This document shows, in pieces, positions 22,636 to 25,230 of a stretch of 25,230 nucleotides of DNA. The DNA lies in assembly GCA_003552785.1 (NCBI GenBank), contig PUOQ01000041.1, positions 1-25,230 on the forward strand, in the 5' to 3' direction. The notes under the pieces are model-generated. The model worked only from the letters and a program-made list of their open reading frames with translations. It did no database searches and was not told the origin of the DNA. Within the stretch, counting starts at the first letter, position 1. Every line of letters starts with the position of its first letter. The position numbers were made by a program, and so were the translations under genes. The DNA comes from Dehalococcoidia bacterium. Lineage in GTDB: Bacteria; Chloroflexota; Dehalococcoidia; Dehalococcoidales; CSSed11-197.

Positions 22636-22694
22636 TGCAGCCTGCTATTTGTGACCCACATGGTTTAATTCCAGTTGCGGATGCTACCATTGAC

Positions 22695-22734
22695 CTGAAA
22701 TTGTGTTCTTTCGGTTAAATTTCAGCGGCTTTTT
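22695..22734 (+). terminator. Intrinsic terminator after the selenoprotein candidate
   Basis: CTGAAATT (22695-22702) pairs with AATTTCAG (22718-22725) across a 15-base loop. CGGC and five T follow. It lies 60 bases after the stop and marks the gene as a separate transcription unit. The remaining gap to 22882 holds only an isolated AAAGGAG at 22804-22810 without a convincing start codon. Confidence 0.6.
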
Positions 22735-22882
22735 GAATGATCTTTCTTTTAACCCTTTCAACATCCCCCCGGATTTGCTAAACTGTGCTCAAGCCACCAG
22801 TTCAAAGGAGATTATAAGTTTTCTTGACCCCGAAGGTGAAGTTGATCTCTGAACCTAAAATTTGCAAACCAAAGGGAGAAGC

Positions 22883-24001
22883 TTGAATAAAGGTAAACTC
22901 TTTTGGAAACACAACAGAGGGCTGCTTAGCTGCCTGATAGCTCTGGCAGTCATACTGATATTAACCCTGATTTTTTCCAGTGCCCTCTGGCCATTTCTCG
23001 TCGGCCTGGTTGTGGTAAACATTTTTGTACCTGTGGTGGACTGGATTCAAAACCACCTGCCCTTAAAGAAGCGTTTTTCTGGAGCAAAACGAATCTTTTC
23101 CATCATACTGTCTTCAGCCATAATACTTGGTGCAGGCGGATTCTTTGCCGCTTATATAATAAGGGCCGTCATAGGCGCCCTAACCGACATCCTGTTCCAG
23201 GCCCCTATATTAATCGAGCAAGCTTTTAATGCCCTCCAATCCTGGTTAGAAGAATTCAGGTTATTGATGCCTGAAGACTATGCCGGTGATTTATTTTTAA
23301 ATATTGAAGAAATAACCGTTTCCCTGATGCAGGCAGCCCAGGATGCACTTCTGGATGCATTACTCAGGCTGCCGTCTACCATGGGCATTATTTTTGGGAT
23401 ATTTATTTTACCTTTTATCCTTTTTTACCTCCTGAGGGACTGGCACTCGCTATGGAAGAGGCTGCAGGAAAAAATGCCCGTGGATGTCCGCGGGCATGCA
23501 AGCAACATTCTTTATATAATTAAATATGTAATTGGCGGATATATCAGGGCTCAGGGGGTACTGGGAATCGGAGTGGGGATAATAGTCTATATTGGCCTGG
23601 TTATTTTAGGTGTACCTTTTGCTCCTGCCCTTGCCGGTGTAGCTTTTATTGGAGAATTCATCCCCATTGTGGGGCCCTGGGCATCGGGAGCTTTTGCAGT
23701 AATTATTGCCCTGGCAACTGTGCCTGAAGCAGCTATATGGGTTGCAGTACTCTATATTGCCGCAAACGGCATCGAGAATTCACTGCTCCGGCCCAAGATA
23801 GAGGGCTCTTTCCTCAAGTTGCACCCGGCACTGGTGCTGTTTCTTATCGTAGTTGGTTCATATGTCGCCGGATTCTGGGGTCTGGTGTTAATCGTACCCT
23901 TAAGTGCCACTTTTATCAGGCTGGTGCGTTACGTCCGGATGTCTACCGTTGTTAACGGAGAAGAACCCGGCCATGAAAACCAAAAAACAAGCCCTACTTG
24001 A
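22883..24001 (+). CDS. AI-2E / PerM-family membrane transporter
   Basis: This 372-residue polytopic protein of the AI-2E family (UPF0118, PerM/TqsA/YtvI) has about seven to eight helices. The central soluble segment contains FNALQSWLEEFRLLMPEDY, then the conserved PFILFYLLRDW. The re-entrant region GVPFAPALAGVAFIGEFIPIVG and ENSLLRPKIEGSFLKLHPA, a strong family signature, follow. Members have been linked to quorum-signal export, Na+/H+ antiport and stress; the substrate here is unknown. I choose the TTG at 22883 because GGGAG lies four bases upstream. A TTG at 22862 is open, but has no ribosome binding site and is just after an in-frame stop. Confidence 0.9.
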   Translation: MNKGKLFWKHNRGLLSCLIALAVILILTLIFSSALWPFLVGLVVVNIFVPVVDWIQNHLPLKKRFSGAKRIFSIILSSAIILGAGGFFAAYIIRAVIGALTDILFQAPILIEQAFNALQSWLEEFRLLMPEDYAGDLFLNIEEITVSLMQAAQDALLDALLRLPSTMGIIFGIFILPFILFYLLRDWHSLWKRLQEKMPVDVRGHASNILYIIKYVIGGYIRAQGVLGIGVGIIVYIGLVILGVPFAPALAGVAFIGEFIPIVGPWASGAFAVIIALATVPEAAIWVAVLYIAANGIENSLLRPKIEGSFLKLHPALVLFLIVVGSYVAGFWGLVLIVPLSATFIRLVRYVRMSTVVNGEEPGHENQKTSPT

Positions 24002-24048
24002 AAAATGTTTTAACAAACACCTTCGACTGGTACCGGGGTAATAGTGTA

Positions 24049-24054
24049 TATAAT
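24049..24054 (+). promoter_or_regulatory. -10 element before the 5'-nucleotidase gene
   Basis: A perfect TATAAT lies 39 bases before the ATG. A convincing -35 is not seen 17 bases upstream. Confidence 0.35.
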
Positions 24055-24092
24055 TTATTTTTTAACCTGTATTTTGAAAAGAGGAAAATACT

Positions 24093-25230
24093 ATGGGTAA
24101 TATTTTAAAGCCTTTCATCTCGAGCCCGGTAATACTTAATGTTCCAATTTCGATAGCTATGATATGTTTAATCTCGATTGCTCCTGTTGAGATCCGGGGC
24201 AGTTCAAAAAGCAGTGAAGAAATTTATTTCACCGTCCTCCATACCAATGATTTGCATTCTGCGCTGATCCCCCACTCCCCGGCTGTCGACTATCGGCCTG
24301 AAGAACCCGGCCCTGCTACAGGCGGCTTTGCACGCCTCGGAAGTGCCATAAGCGAAATCCGTAAGCAGAAAAGCTCAATTGGTGAGCCGGTGCTGCTTTT
24401 TGATGGTGGCGACTTCCTTGGTGGCTCTGCTTTTGGCTGGTTATCCACCCGGGGACATGCCCCGGAACTAACCTTGATGCAGGAAATGGGTTATGACGCA
24501 GTAGTTATTGGCAACCACGAGTATGACTATGGACCCGATGTTCTGGCAAATTATCTTATAGCAGCCGGTTATCCCGAAGCCCATTCACAAACCCTGGTAC
24601 TTGCATCCAATACAACGGCGCCGGAAAATCACTCCCTTTCAAGTAAAGATCTATATCGTAATTCCGGTATGATAGAACTGGAAAACGGGATAAAGGTGGG
24701 TGTTTTCGGCCTGATCGGCAAGGACGCCATCTCGGTGGCAGCAGACACCGGTGATTTCGAGTTTACAGATCAGCATGAAGCGGCAAAAAAATATACCGGA
24801 CTGCTCAAAGAAAGAAACGCCGATATAATAATCGCCCTTACCCATTCCGGGCTCGAGGAAGACCGCAAGCTTGCCCGGGCAGTACCTGGTATTGATATTA
24901 TAGTGGGGGGTCATTGCCACACTGCAATTTATCAGCCTGTGCACGAAAACAATACCATCATAGCCCAGGCCGGCTCCCTGGGTGGATATCTTGGGAAACT
25001 GGAGCTGGCCTATAATCCAGAAACCAATAAATTGCGCCTGCGAAATACCGGTGAAGAAAAGCCGGCACTGCTTGGCATTGATGATAATTTACCCGACCAG
25101 CCTGAGATTGACAGCCTGGTAAAAGAATACACCCTTGTTTTGAATGATTATGTCGCTTGCTCGACCGGCGGTTTAATTGATGACATCTTGCATCCAGTGG
25201 CAAGCTCGGATTTTCCCCTGGCCAATTATC
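24093..25230 (+). CDS. Secreted 5'-nucleotidase / UshA-type metallophosphoesterase (3' end outside window)
   Basis: The frame is open from ATG 24093 (AGAGGA seven bases upstream) to the window edge, 379 codons. A hydrophobic N-terminal segment (about residues 15-32) should act as a signal peptide or anchor. The two-metal phosphoesterase motifs follow in order: LHTNDLHSAL, DGGDFLGGSA, VIGNHEYDYG, ALTHSG and VGGHCHT. This is the layout of bacterial 5'-nucleotidases and 2',3'-cyclic phosphodiesterases, which release nucleosides outside the cell. The C-terminal substrate-binding domain is cut off, so substrate class and any S-layer or LPXTG anchor cannot be judged. Confidence 0.9.
   Translation, partial: MGNILKPFISSPVILNVPISIAMICLISIAPVEIRGSSKSSEEIYFTVLHTNDLHSALIPHSPAVDYRPEEPGPATGGFARLGSAISEIRKQKSSIGEPVLLFDGGDFLGGSAFGWLSTRGHAPELTLMQEMGYDAVVIGNHEYDYGPDVLANYLIAAGYPEAHSQTLVLASNTTAPENHSLSSKDLYRNSGMIELENGIKVGVFGLIGKDAISVAADTGDFEFTDQHEAAKKYTGLLKERNADIIIALTHSGLEEDRKLARAVPGIDIIVGGHCHTAIYQPVHENNTIIAQAGSLGGYLGKLELAYNPETNKLRLRNTGEEKPALLGIDDNLPDQPEIDSLVKEYTLVLNDYVACSTGGLIDDILHPVASSDFPLANY

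Noticed and set aside
22530..22718. 62-codon plus-strand ORF overlapping the selenoprotein candidate in another frame
   Set aside because: It has no ribosome binding site and no coherent domain, and its composition looks like a shadow. The read-through frame explains the sequence better.
24651..25203. Two minus-strand ORFs inside the 5'-nucleotidase gene
   Set aside because: The plus strand carries an unbroken metallophosphoesterase with all motifs, so these are shadows.
1..25230. CRISPR array, insertion sequence, prophage, tRNA or rRNA
   Set aside because: No regularly spaced repeats, transposase or integrase motifs, or tRNA-like cloverleaf sequence were found on reading either strand.

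Overview
The window looks like a chromosomal segment of a Gram-positive-type anaerobe, most likely in the Clostridia (Peptococcaceae or Syntrophomonadales-like). The evidence is the recA-recX-rny-ymdB gene order, PlsY, strong AGGAG-type ribosome binding sites, many TTG/GTG starts, several extended -10 (TGnTATAAT) promoters, and a probable selenocysteine gene. It is mostly dense core-genome content. I see no insertion sequence, phage gene, tRNA, rRNA or CRISPR array, and no stretch over 300 bases without a gene.

Left part (1-4195), all minus strand: a winged-helix regulator cut by the window edge, then a cluster read right to left. That cluster is a polyprenol-phosphate mannose synthase fused to a GtrA membrane domain, a GT39/PMT-family glycosyltransferase that would use its product, the rRNA maturation nuclease YbeY, and an iron-sulfur-type flavodoxin. 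A plus-strand run (4196-6082) follows: a TrmO-like tRNA methyltransferase, an endonuclease III-related DNA glycosylase and a Sir2 deacylase. The Sir2 gene converges with plsY with only four bases between the stop codons.

Middle (6087-14820), all minus strand: recA, recX, rny (RNase Y), ymdB, a PHP phosphoesterase and plsY form one tightly packed series. A strong hairpin terminator sits between recA and recX, just before the recX ribosome binding site. Three of these products (RNase Y, YmdB, PHP phosphatase) act on RNA or on nucleotides released from it. Upstream are purM and purH (no purN between them). purM appears to start at an AUA codon. Two small upstream ORFs precede it, one of them a convincing 67-residue two-helix membrane protein.

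Right part (14926-25230): a homocitrate synthase/isopropylmalate synthase-family enzyme (possibly a Re-citrate synthase) is divergent from argC, which is followed by an MFS transporter. A NatAB-like ABC exporter on the minus strand is divergent from a GIN-domain lipoprotein gene that overlaps a SAM methyltransferase gene. Then comes a 56-residue two-helix membrane protein read through an in-frame UGA, an AI-2E-family membrane protein, and the first 379 codons of a secreted 5'-nucleotidase-type metallophosphoesterase.

The most notable item is the gene at 22465-22635. An in-frame TGA at codon 28 falls where relatives (DUF6132-like proteins, from memory) have the second Cys of a CX4C motif. It is followed at the right distance by a hairpin whose apical loop is GGUC, as in the E. 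coli fdhF SECIS. This looks like an unannotated miniature membrane selenoprotein.
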